A stretch of DNA of 64,000 bases. Source: Diatrype stigma (Eukaryota > Ascomycota > Sordariomycetes > Xylariales > Diatrypaceae). The notes under the pieces were generated by a model. The model had not been told where the DNA came from. It did not search any database and was given only the letters and a program-made list of their open reading frames with translations. This document shows positions 1 through 10,366 of this stretch, in pieces. The stretch lies in NCBI GenBank assembly GCA_022225965.2, contig JAKJXP020000066.1:186001-250000 (forward strand), written 5' to 3'. Position numbers and translations under genes: made by a program. How positions within the stretch are numbered: position 1 is the first letter of the stretch; every line of letters starts with the position of its first letter.

Positions 1-1857
1 CCAAGGGGGGTGAGACTCTGAGGAAAGATAAACATACTTGATGCCAAGGCACATACGACTGCCACGACCAAAAGGTACAAAGTTCCGATTAAGACGGTCG
101 AGATCTGGGTTGGTCGGCAACCAGCGCTCCGGTCGGAACTCAGATGGGTTCTCGAAGACATCGGGATCTAGAAGCACCTCGCGCATTGTCATGCTGACAG
201 GGGTCTAAGCGAAGAGTAGATGTTAGATGGCTGCTTTCGATTGCAAAGCTGTGGATTGGAAGCCAGGCATTGAGCCATACTTACACCCGCTGGAATGACC
301 CAATTCTTATACCTGAGTGCGTTTTTCAGGGAAACGAGTGGAAACCGCGTAGTAGGCAACGCCATGATTCGTAGGCTCTCTTTGATGATGGCGGTCTATA
401 TGATTGGTTGAATCAATGTAAGCAGTAGTCCGAGCCCATGGGTAACAACGGGGGATGTGCAGCTTACTAGCCAATGGAGACGCTCCAGCTCCTTTATTGA
501 TGGCCTAGTCGAAGGCTCCGGCATAATCGTTTCGAGCTCCTTTTGTAGCCTGGGCATGACAACCTCCTTATTGCTTAATACAAAAAAGGTGGCTATCGTC
601 ATTGCCCGGGCGGTTGTTTCGCCGCCCGCTGCAATGGAAACGACGCCTTCGTGAGAGATGCGGTTGAATAACTTTTCATGATCAGGTAAATTCCGGTTTG
701 AAAGAATGAAGCTGAATATAGTGTCCCGCGTTCCTGTTCGAATGCCATCTTTCGTTCTTAGAGCATACGTCTCGATCGCCGATTTAGCGAGTTCCTGCAT
801 GTCCTGTAGAAAGAGTGTCATGGTCTCAGAGGTGTGTCCAGAAAGAAAAAAGGGGGTACAAACAAGGTGAAAGGAAATGAAAAAGGCAGGGTCTTTACTC
901 GATGTAATCCTACAACGCGAGCGAAGTCGGGAAGGACTATCTGTAAAGGGGGCATGGGGATCTTCAGTACGAATGGAATGACCCAACTGAAATGCCTTCC
1001 TAAGAGAGTCCATTCAGCTAGACTTCTGATACTTTGACGCCATGCTACTGCCTTGCCTTCATCCTGTAAGAGGCCCCTGGGCTTCCCCAGGCAATAGTCA
1101 GCGACGTTATCTGTTGCAAGGGCAAGATAATTCGTTCGCATTTCGACGAATCCATCCCGAGAAATATGTTGATCCATTCGCTCGACAAGCAATTCGACAT
1201 TGTCATAAAACGTCGACGCTGACGTATCGGTGGCCGACTTGGAAAATAGGGGGCTGACAGCGGCCCGTCGTGATCGATGCAGTTCGTGTGGTACAGTCCC
1301 GAAGACAACAAAAGGTTCAGCTTAGGTTTCCATCATTCCAGCTGAATTTACCTACTTCCTTTTGGTGTTCCGGTCATATAAGCTGTTGGTGGATACTTGT
1401 TACGCTGTCCCTGCTTTGACTTAGCATATACAAGAGGTTTATTTGAGGGCATATACTCAACTTACATGTGCAGACCCAGAGTAAAGTGTGTCAAGCCATG
1501 TCGCATCCCGAACATGGATCTCGTGAGGATTGATCCTTACGATTGGACCTGCCTATGAATTTAGCAATGAAGTTCAATATATTATGCCAAGTGCATATTA
1601 CCGTAAGTGTCATGCATCCTTGAGATCTCGTCCATAAAGCTTCTTTTAGGCATCGCGAGAAGGTCTATATAAGTCTCGTACCATCCTGTCAAGGCGGCAA
1701 GCTTCGGGCCAGGGAACTTAGCGAGATGGTGGAAATAGAGGCGATATATAGCTCCTGAAATAAGCCAAAGGAGAACAACGCCTCCCAATAAAGACAGTCT
1801 TGTGTCTAACAACATTGGATTCAAATTGATAATCGATAATGACTTCTGTATGACCAT
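1..1857 (-). CDS. Cytochrome P450 monooxygenase, 3' end cut by window edge
   Basis: A haem-thiolate monooxygenase, probably ER-anchored. Exons on the minus strand read 1857-1602, 1548-1466, 1410-1356, 1320-899, 803-468, 395-285 and 204-38; the last exon lies outside the window. Visible signatures are an N-terminal hydrophobic anchor followed by [10 protein letters not shown], the AGGETTAR helix-I oxygen-binding region, the KESLR form of ExxR, PERW, and the haem loop [13 protein letters not shown] with its cysteine ligand. The block [15 protein letters not shown] resembles the TRI4/CYP58-like group of fungal P450s, but the subfamily cannot be fixed by eye. The ORF extends upstream to a GTG at 1923; the first ATG is 1857, and 1815 is also possible. 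The intron 1355-1321 is only 35 nt, so that junction is less certain. The gene is divergent from the terpene synthase at 2841, which suggests that it oxidises that enzyme's product. Confidence 0.9.
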
Positions 1858-2840
1858 TATCGAGTTTCGAACCCAGTTGGCGTCGGTACCTATTGGTCTA
1901 CGGACACAAGTAGCGAGAAACACTAGATTATGACAATGGTGTCAAGAAGAAACACGAAAGTTGGACATGAAGTAATTGCGGACGACTTGGTGTTTATACA
2001 AATAGGGGAGCGGGGTATAGATTTCAAATAGGGGAGCTATTGAATTTGCATATTATATTCAAGGCAATCGCAATTGTGCCTTGGCCAAAGGACATTATTG
2101 ATTGGCCCGTGGACCTCAAGGCCGTCAAGGCCCAGTGGCCTATAGAGTTACAGTGTTACATGCAGGGTGACGGTGCTATCTTGGGAGTAATTTTCCAACC
2201 CCAGTGTTGCAAAATGTTAAGTTCACCGATATTTACTTGAGTTCACAGTCCACTTTCTTGATACCCAAATCGCCGACGTAGTATCCCTCAAACAGCTCAA
2301 CGGTGATTTGTTAGTGCTAGGGGGGTGGAAGTGGATAAGGCTGTCGTCACACGAAGTCCGTGGTGTGATATAGCGAATACTGTTAAAAATAAACGCTACT
2401 TCAAGGACCTGTAGATACGTCGCGGCATTTTATTGTGTACTTTGCTTACTGCATCCACTAATGAACAGGATGTACTAGTACCACAGTTGTAAGTGTTAAT
2501 GTGTTGGTTGTTGGATGGGAGTCACAGAGTGTAGCCTGCTAGACCCACGCTTTCTATGCAAGGTAAGCCCCCGAGGCACAGCATGGTGGACAGACAGTGT
2601 GAAAGTTCTTCTGATATTTAGTTTCTTGTTGGTTTGGACTATTCCTAATTTGAAGTTATGAACCGCATGTACTTCCAGCCTTGAATTTCCCTAAAAACCT
2701 GCCTGAAGCAAGAACATACGACGAGAACGCCCTGCATAAATAATTGACGAGTGCACTTCCATCAAGCTAGACTAGAGGCTCTGCCAAACACTCTACTTTG
2801 ACACTATATATCTGGAAAGTTTTCTCGAACAGGTAGGGGG
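1858..2840. promoter_or_regulatory. Shared divergent intergenic region of P450 and terpene synthase
   Basis: About 1 kb between two head-to-head start codons, with no supported ORF. A TATA-like CATAAATAA lies at about 2735-2743, roughly 100 bp before the terpene synthase ATG. No known transcription factor site is identified with confidence. Co-regulation of the two genes is inferred from the arrangement. Confidence 0.45.
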
Positions 2841-4422
2841 ATGGCTGCAGCCAAAATTGGCTCGGAAGGTCCCGTGGGCCAGCTATCATCCCGCAACTAT
2901 GATACACGAGAGCATTTACTACATCTCATGCGAGGCAGTCGCATAAGAATTCCAGACCTACAACAACTACTGAGCCATTGGCCTCACGCAACTCATCCGA
3001 GCATAGATAGTTTGGATGAGTATGTACAGAAGACACTCAATGAGTATGCCATTATCTATCCATTCTACATGTCGAACTCTAATTCGGTGTTCCAGGATAT
3101 TGTCTTCGAAGGACGATGCAGACCGACTCCGAAAAATGAAGGCATCAGAGATTGCTTTCTTTGCGGCTTCTTGGTGGCCATACGCATCAAAAGAAGCCTT
3201 GAAAACAGCAACCTCGCTAGCTATTTGGGTAAGTTGCAAGCCGCAGTACTCTTAGATCCAGTGTCAGCTTACTGAATATTCTCAGCTCTTTCTCTGGGAT
3301 GATGGTATGATCATCTAGTGTATGCTGAGTTTACGAGATCTTAACGAGCTATAGAAACCGACTCCCTTGAATTCTCCCCAATGATGAGCGATTTTGATAA
3401 GACATCTTCCTTTAGAGAAGACACGATATCGTACCTTCAAGATACTCTCTCTAGGAAACCCTGCTCTGATCTCGCCAATAGATCCATTAGTTCCGTCATC
3501 ACATGCTTCAAACCGGTTGCAGAGGCGGTTTCCAAATCATATGATGACCGTTAGTACCTCTTTGAACATATCAGAGTTGAATTTTATTGATTGCCTTAGG
3601 ACAATTGAACACTTTCTTTAATGAACTGCTCCTCTTCGTCAAGATGTGCGAAGAGGAGCAGAGGTCGCAGATGTCATCACATATACCTACAGTGGAAGAG
3701 TATACCCGCCGGCGTATGGGCTCCAGCGCAGTCAGAGTGTGCTTGGCTATCTCAGAGCAAGTTTCTCCATTATCCAGTTGAAGTGGAACTGGGTTCTAAT
3801 GTCGGTAGATATGCTTCTGGAATACCATTGTCACAGCAGATACTAAACGACACCGCTATGCAAACGATTTGGCATGAGACAAATATGATCATATCGACGT
3901 AGGTTCATGTTGGGAAGTTACTGTTGAGAAGACCTTGTTGCTCATATCGATGTGTCTGAACAGGATCAATGATATCTTGTCTATCAAAAAGGAAGTGGTA
4001 AGTGAATGCAATATAATTATGAATCCACTTTATATTTGACTAAAGCTTCGTAGGCACAGTCGCAAACAGACACATTGATCCCTTTGCTCTCTCGAGAACT
4101 TGGTTCCATACAGGCAGCCGTCGACCACGCCACTAAAACTGTACAGTTGTCCGTTGATCGATTTGATGCCGCAGAACACGACCTATTGGAACGGCATCCT
4201 CCTACATCAGGCGATCATAAGGGCATATGCAGTTTCACCAAGGGGTGCAAGTATGCTTGCACTGCCAACCTAAACTGGAGGTCAGTGATGTCACACAGAT
4301 ATATATGATATTTATACTTTGGAAAGCCATGCTGACACACATGTGTGAGATATAGTATCATATCTGCACGATATAAGCTTGAGTTTCAATCAACGGAAGA
4401 TGGGGTTTACATTACAATCTGA
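2841..4422 (+). CDS. Class I terpene synthase (probable sesquiterpene cyclase)
   Basis: Ionises a prenyl diphosphate, most likely farnesyl diphosphate, and cyclises it to a sesquiterpene. Nine exons give 1125 nt (374 aa): 2841-3043, 3096-3228, 3286-3304, 3355-3549, 3600-3756, 3809-3898, 3964-3997, 4054-4280 and 4356-4422. The first metal-binding motif DDETD is at residues 117-121, completed across the junction of a 19-nt exon. The NSE triad reads NDILSIKKE (N268, S272, E276), and an Arg-Tyr pair closes the C-terminus (ISARYKL). Both catalytic motifs are intact. Length and motif spacing match fungal class I cyclases. The intron 3757-3808 uses a GCAAGT donor. The product cannot be predicted from sequence. 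The neighbouring P450 and MFS carrier suggest a terpenoid cluster. Confidence 0.92.
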
Positions 4423-4623
4423 AGTATTGCGCAAAGGGCGTTCAACAATGTGTACGGTGACACAGTGACCTTGCCATCGATTTTATAATGATGATAGATA
4501 TTGCTGAACCAACCATTGCGACTCTAATTTATGTCAATTCAAAACAGATGTTTGCTGGGTGGATATTGTGCTGAATGTAAGAGTATCACAATATAACTTC
4601 TTCATTTTCATTCCCGAAAAAAG

Positions 4624-4657
<34 letters not shown>

Positions 4658-4952
4658 TATCATCCTATGGATGGTGCCCTTGCGTTTCTACGACACTTCT
4701 GATGCAGAACTTGTCTAGCTGAGATAGCATTGGGGCTTTCTCTAGGCTTTCTAACCGACAATCTGGAGCGCTTACGCCAGTACCTGGATAGGGGGGGTTT
4801 TTGGGACGGTGCCCCTAGTAGGCCCATTGCGGTCTCAGCAATACGAAGGTCGCGAACACGGAGCCATATGCAATATATATAGATCCACCATTATATTCCA
4901 ACCGCTTAGCCTATTCTGCAATGGCGAACTTCACGGCTACGGCCAATATTTA
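4423..4952. other. Tail-to-tail intergenic region with long poly-C
   Basis: Separates the 3' ends of the terpene synthase (+) and the MFS carrier (-). No gene is seen. It contains an uninterrupted run of 32 C at 4626-4657. Confidence 0.7.
4626..4657. repeat. Homopolymer C tract, 32 nt
   Basis: Thirty-two consecutive cytosines. The true length may differ because such tracts are prone to sequencing and assembly error. No coding sequence overlaps it. Confidence 0.9.
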
Positions 4953-7025
4953 CTACAGCGAATAACGAAAACCAGGATTGTCCAGCTCGGTCACGTCGTG
5001 CATTCCGAGTTCCACAGCGGTCTTCTCATCGGACAGGCCCAGAGCATCTCGTGCTTTATTGGCCCTGTACATGTATAGGTATAACACAAGAACGGCAGCA
5101 AGCTTCACGCTATATCCGACGAGCATTGCGATATATGCGCTGGGGTATCCAGCTATCGAGTGAAAGTTAGCAGAGCCCAACAGATATCGCACCGGTTTAG
5201 ACTTGAGAACTCACGCGCTTCGCTCGATATAAAGGTTTGTGGTCCGATGATCTGAACGTATATTATTAGCATACTTCAGTTAAGTCTCGACGTTCCCGTA
5301 GAGCGAGAGCCTAAGCTCGGAGATCGTCTGCACGACTTTCCAAGTAGAACAAATACACACTGCATATACGTTAGCTCCTATCCAAGAATAGAGTGTCAGG
5401 AGAGACTAGGAGCTATAGACGGGTAACACGAACCATTTCCTATACAGTATCCTGTAAACAAGATGGCCGAAGTGAGTTGTTTCTTGGTCGAGCCGGCGAT
5501 ATTTGACGACACCATTGTCAACGAAATACTGAACCCCAACCCTTGAAAGTAACAACACCACAATGCTGCAAGGCGGCCCCACTACATGGCAGTTTTAGCA
5601 TGGAGCCCACGATAAAGAGTTGGTTGAAACACGGCCTCGATCATAGCAAAAAAAACGACATTTAACATACCTTGTTGCTGGCCGGTAGTGCGACGAGCAG
5701 AGCAGCTCCCGTGATGCAGATGATGTTGGCGATGGTCATGGTGATGCAGCGCAGGCCGGGCCACTTCGTACATACGAACCCCCCTATGATCAGCGCCAGG
5801 AACTGGACCGCACCGCCGGGGATCTGCATATACTGTGTCCCAAGCTCATCGAACCCGAACCCCTTGATGATGCTGCTCGCGAAGCTCGTCAACGCAGAGT
5901 TGGGGATCTGCGCGCCGAGGGCCATCACGAAGAGGATCCACGTTTTCGCTGCGGGATCGTGAATGAGCGTGAGTGTCTTATAGGTATATGTAAAGTGGAA
6001 AGTAGAATACATAGCGTGCGTATTTTCGGTGAAGACACGCGTCGTGGTACATGCGAGGACGTTATGATGTGGATACGGTTGTTCCCTGAAGAATATATAT
6101 GGATGATGGTGGGGTTTCGAAGCAACTTACGATCTTTCAAACACTGGATGGCTTGGTATTTCTTGAAGTGCTGGTTCTTCACCCCCTGTCTGTTACGCGA
6201 GACGCGCTCGGTTGCGATGGCACGCTCTCGCGGAGTAAGGAAGCGCGCTGTGGATGGCAGATCGGGTAGGAATAGCAAGCTGATGACCCCCTGCACGATG
6301 CTTAAAGCTCCGAAAATGATGAACACGTACATCCACCGCGGAAGGCCGGTCCGGATGTTGCCTACCGCATAACCTATGAGACCGCCGAACATCGTGGCGA
6401 TGCCGTTCGTACAGTAGTATGCCTCGAGGCGGAGTGGCTGTTCAGGGGACGTGTACCAGAGCGACATGATGAGCACGAAACCCGGGTTGACCGTAGCCTC
6501 GAAAACCCCGAGGAGGAACCGGTTCGTGGCCATGCCGCCGAAGGAAGAGCAAGCCGGCGTGGTCATCAGGATGATGCCCCATGCCAGAGTGGTGAGGGAG
6601 ACGACGCGGCCGAGGGGGAACCGCTGGATCAGGTAGGCCGAAGGGAACTGGGAAGCCAGGTAGCCGAAGTAGAAGATGGAGCCTAGCCACGAGTAATCCT
6701 GGCCCTCCAGATTCGTGCCGTCCTGCAGGCCGAAGGTGTTGGCGAAGTTGATGGAGTTCTTGTCGAGGTACTGCAGCAGATACGTCACGAAGAGGATGGG
6801 AACGACGCGATAGTCGATCTTTCGCAGCACCTTCTTCTCGTCTTGCTCGTTGAACTCCAACCCCTCGCCCTCGCGGAACACCTCGTAGGTGTCATCGAGA
6901 TCCCGCTCAGATCCTTCCACGACAAGCTTTTCCTCGGCGGAGGAAGACTTCGGCCCGTCGTCGACAGCGGTGCCTTGCGCACGCATTCTAGTAGTATCGG
7001 CTGATATAACTTTGTCCTCATCCAT
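4953..7025 (-). CDS. DAL5-type MFS carrier (allantoate permease family), with a splice/frame anomaly
   Basis: A plasma-membrane anion:cation symporter-family MFS protein, probably importing a small organic anion. Exons read 7025-6131, 5948-5671, 5581-5435, 5251-5215 and 5152-4953; joined this way they give 1557 nt (518 aa), a normal family length. Family signatures include LQYLDKNSINFAN near TM1, a hydrophilic N-terminus of about 75 residues, SNIAGSTKKQ and GYCIGN continuing into IIGPQTF. The only GT donor near the end of exon 3 (GTTCGT at 5433) lies one base past the position that keeps IIGPQTF in frame. All other junctions are phase-consistent. Either a GG donor is used, or an inserted G (or a sequencing error) shifts the frame and removes the last helices. 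The gene ends 530 bp from the terpene synthase; a role in that cluster is possible, but the family is usually nutritional. Confidence 0.85.
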
Positions 7026-8792
7026 CGTGTATTACAATCATATCAATCCGATGCGGTCGGGGACGAAGCCAAAGATCCACGAGTCCGATTGTTGCAGATT
7101 GGGACCTCGCGAGGAAAGAGACAGGGATAACGAGATCTGATAGTAAGGCATGCTGCCTTTTCTATACATTCTCTTCCCCGACATCCATGGCCGGGGTACG
7201 TAACATCGATATAACGCTAGGCATATAATTCTAGTCGCGACAATACAGCGCGGTATGGTCAGACACAGCATCTCTCCCAAGTACCCGTCTTCATATCCGT
7301 CTCCCAACCCTGTTTATCTCATGGCCATAACCCGAGTGATAGGTAGCATTGCACTCCACGCGGGCGGACAGGGACTGGGGGGGGGGGGCAGATATTTGGA
7401 GAAGTTGGGGGAGCTCTAAGGATGCAGCGACCAACGATGTGTTGAGGTGAAGATGGCATCATCGCCCCTTGGATGAGGTGATCGGGGTTAAGACCCCAGA
7501 GTAGCACCGAAAGACGCAGTGGGGCCGGGATCTGGGAGAAAGGGGCAGGGGGTCAATGAAGACCATGGGAGATAAAAGTTGAACCATAGCGAAAATCAGA
7601 TTTGTCTGCAAATGTTCTCCTTCACTTCGTTCTTTTCGTTTACCATGAAAGTGATTCTATAGATCTAGATAGGCAGATACTTATGTGGATGAAAGCTTCA
7701 TTTACGAGTCAGATGACGACTGCCAAGTACAAGATCGTCAGCCACAGTATGCTAAAAAGAAATCGAAGCAACCGATGGAAAGCAGCACTGAAAAAATGGC
7801 AACGAGTCAAATTCTTTTCTATATCAAGAAACATCATACGACTATACAGATGGAAAGCGGGATTGATGGCCTGTGTCTACTGTTAGTATCGCTGTTATGG
7901 GGGCACTGGCGGTGACTTTGAGGGTTCCAGTTATGATGTTCGAGATCAGCGGGCAGCGTATGAGTACTCACGAACTTGAGAGCAAAGCAGGATTAGAGTA
8001 TGGATGTATACAGATTTTACTGCTAGGTAAAATCATTGCCCCCTTTTCTGACATCCTTAGTTACCCCGAGAAGTTCTTCCCGAATTCAGGGGTAGCTTAC
8101 CACCTTCACTTCTATTTGCGCCTAACTAGTCAATGACTATATGGTGAATAGTCTGCGTAGGACGCTATTCGCATATTTGTGTCATCTACTGCCTGGGTAG
8201 ACGGGATGATAGATCGTGCTAACCATTGAGGTGACGCTAGGAGCAAGCGTACAGCTGTGAGGTCGAGCAAACATCTAACGGATGGTGTTTCGAGTGTAGG
8301 ATTCTCGAATTGGAATATGTAGTATTGATTGAACCATGCATAGGTATTACCAATTGGTATTGCGGTCGACAGGTGCCTGTCGACCTGTGTCAGTAGCCTT
8401 TGAAAGAGTAGACGGCCGAGCGCCAGTGGACAGACGCTATCTCAGATCACAAAAATACGGCGAAGGGACAAAACGATTTGAGCTACCTGGGAAATCTCAC
8501 CAAAAAATCACCAATTGATGTCCGCGGTCGCAGCGCAGCTGATTTATCAAACATTGGCTGGATTCGAGTCAGGTCAAGGCGGCGTTCACAGCTGCGCAAC
8601 AGCGGAGTCGATGAAGACAATAAATAATACAAACAATAGTTTCATCGTATCATTGCCTAATCGCCTTCTAAGGCGAACGTTTGCTGTCCGGGGTATCACC
8701 CATCACCCATATCTCGATTCGAGCCAGACACAGATACAAGAATCAAGAGAAAGCAAGAAAAATTGGTCCCGGGTACGTCACATCATATCACA
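7026..8792. other. Intergenic region between MFS carrier and glutamine-synthetase-like gene
   Basis: No convincing gene. It holds a G12 run at 7377-7388, a 76-codon lysine-rich ORF at 7685-7915 that I do not recognise, and two adjacent palindromes at 8348-8385. Confidence 0.6.
8348..8385. repeat. Two adjacent perfect inverted repeats
   Basis: TACCAATTGGTA (8348-8359) is a 12-bp perfect palindrome. Four bases later GGTCGACAGG and CCTGTCGACC (8364-8385) form 10-bp arms around a TG spacer. Confidence 0.85.
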
Positions 8793-10366
8793 TCATACGG
8801 TCTCAATATACCGCTTCAACTCCCAGTCCGTGACGGCCTCCTCCCACAAGCGGACCTCGTGCTCGCGCGTGCCGCCGAAGTGGTCGACGAAGTCGTCGCC
8901 GAACACCTCGCGCGCGACGCTCTCCTTGCGCATGAAGGTCTCGGTGGCCTCCTTGAGGCTCTTGGCCAGGCGGGCGCCCTTGTCGGCGGCCCCGCCGACG
9001 TCCTGGCCCTTGCCCAGCGGCGGGCACGGAATCGCGAGCTTCTTCTCCACGCCGCGCCACCCGAGCCCGAGGATGGCCGCCATGACGTAGTATGGGTTGG
9101 CGTCGGCGCCGGCCACGCGCACCTCGAAGCGCGTCGCGCTGGGCTTGGCTGTCGGCGGCGCGATCAGCCGGATCGACGCGGCGCGGTGCTCGAGGCCCCA
9201 CGACACCGTCACGGGCGCCCAGAAGTTCTCCACCAGCCGCTTGTAGCTGTTCACCGTCGGCGCGAGCATCGGCATGACGTCCGGCAGACCGTCCAGGATG
9301 CCCGCGAGGAAGTGCCGCCCAAGGTCGCTCAGCTGCGCAATGTCCGGATACTCGGCGCTCTCGTCCTTCTCCTCGCGCGCTAGCAGGTTCTTGCCGTCCT
9401 TGTCGACCACCGAAACGTGGATATGCCCGCTGTTGCCCGGCAGCCCGGCGCGCGGTTTGGCCATGAAGCACGGCGTGATGCCGTACTTAGTCGCCACACC
9501 TTTCACGACGTACTTGAAAAGACTGGCCCGGTCCGCCATCCCCGAGATCTGGCCGAACTCTAGCGCTGCTTCGTACACCCCCGGCCCGCTCTCAGTATGC
9601 CAACCCTCGATGTCGCACTGGAACTTGATGCAGGAATCGTATATATCGTAGTAATATCCCTGGTTGTGTATTGGCCTGGTTATGCTGTACCCAAACATGC
9701 CTTCCGTCAAGGAAGGGAGAGATTGCGGCGTATTGTCGCGAAGATACGCAGCGGGAGATTCTGACGAGGGTGTCTTGAACTGGAAGAACTCGTATTCAGC
9801 TGCAGAGAAAGTTACAATGTCAGTACGTGTTAGCAGACGATCGCCACTCCATGTGGCTGCGTCTGATGGAACCAGGCTGCGATGTTTTCACATGTAGCGG
9901 CGCATATCTGCAAAGGTACATATGATATGTAGTGCATACCTCCGGCCATGGCATTATACCCCTGCTTCTCTAACCTCCCCAGCATCCTGCCCAGTAAACC
10001 CCTCGGACAAGCGCAAACCGGTTCCTTCGTGTCGGGATCGAAGAAGCTGACGAGGAAGAAGGGTACGTCATCCTCCCAAGGGATGCGCCGGAAGGAGGAG
10101 AGGTCCGGTATGGCAATCAGGTCGCGATAGCCGTTCTCCTGGTTGCTGATTTTGAGCTCCTTGATGTACGTGGTGTCATGCATATCCCAGCCGAAAATGA
10201 CGCTGCAGAAGCCGAAGCCGGACGAGGCTATGGACAAGAACTTGCTCTTAGACATGAGCTTTCCTCGCAAGACGCCGTCCACATCGACACCTGCGACCTT
10301 GACCTTGTTGTCATTCTTGAGGAGCTCTGGGAGGCGCTCTATCGTGATCTGGTCTGTCGAAGACAT
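8793..10366 (-). CDS. Glutamine-synthetase-family ligase (stand-alone, FluG-C-terminal/GlnA3-like)
   Basis: An ATP-dependent gamma-glutamyl ligase of the GS superfamily. Two exons (10366-9940, 9799-8793) give 1434 nt, 477 aa. The intron 9939-9800 has a GTATGC donor and a CTGCAG acceptor. The N-terminal beta-grasp domain contains VAGVDVDGVLRGK. The metal-binding GAEYEFF motif falls right after the intron (about residues 142-148), and the C-terminal catalytic domain has KPRAGLPGNSGHIHVS and RFEVRVAGADANPYYVMAA. It is longer than the roughly 360-aa housekeeping eukaryotic GS and resembles prokaryote-type enzymes and the C-terminal half of fungal FluG, but lacks the FluG amidohydrolase half. The substrate may be a polyamine or other amine rather than ammonia. 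Third codon positions in exon 2 are strongly GC-rich. The next gene downstream on the same strand is the MFS carrier at 7025. Confidence 0.9.

Noticed and set aside
1858..1923. Upstream extension of the P450 to 1923
   Set aside because: The frame begins with GTG; the first ATG is 1857 and gives a normal membrane anchor.
7685..7915. 76-codon Lys/Ser-rich ORF, considered as a transposase or zinc-finger fragment
   Set aside because: No motif, no terminal repeats, too short to judge.
8515..9383. Plus-strand frames over the 3' half of the GS-like gene
   Set aside because: Shadows of the minus-strand coding exon.
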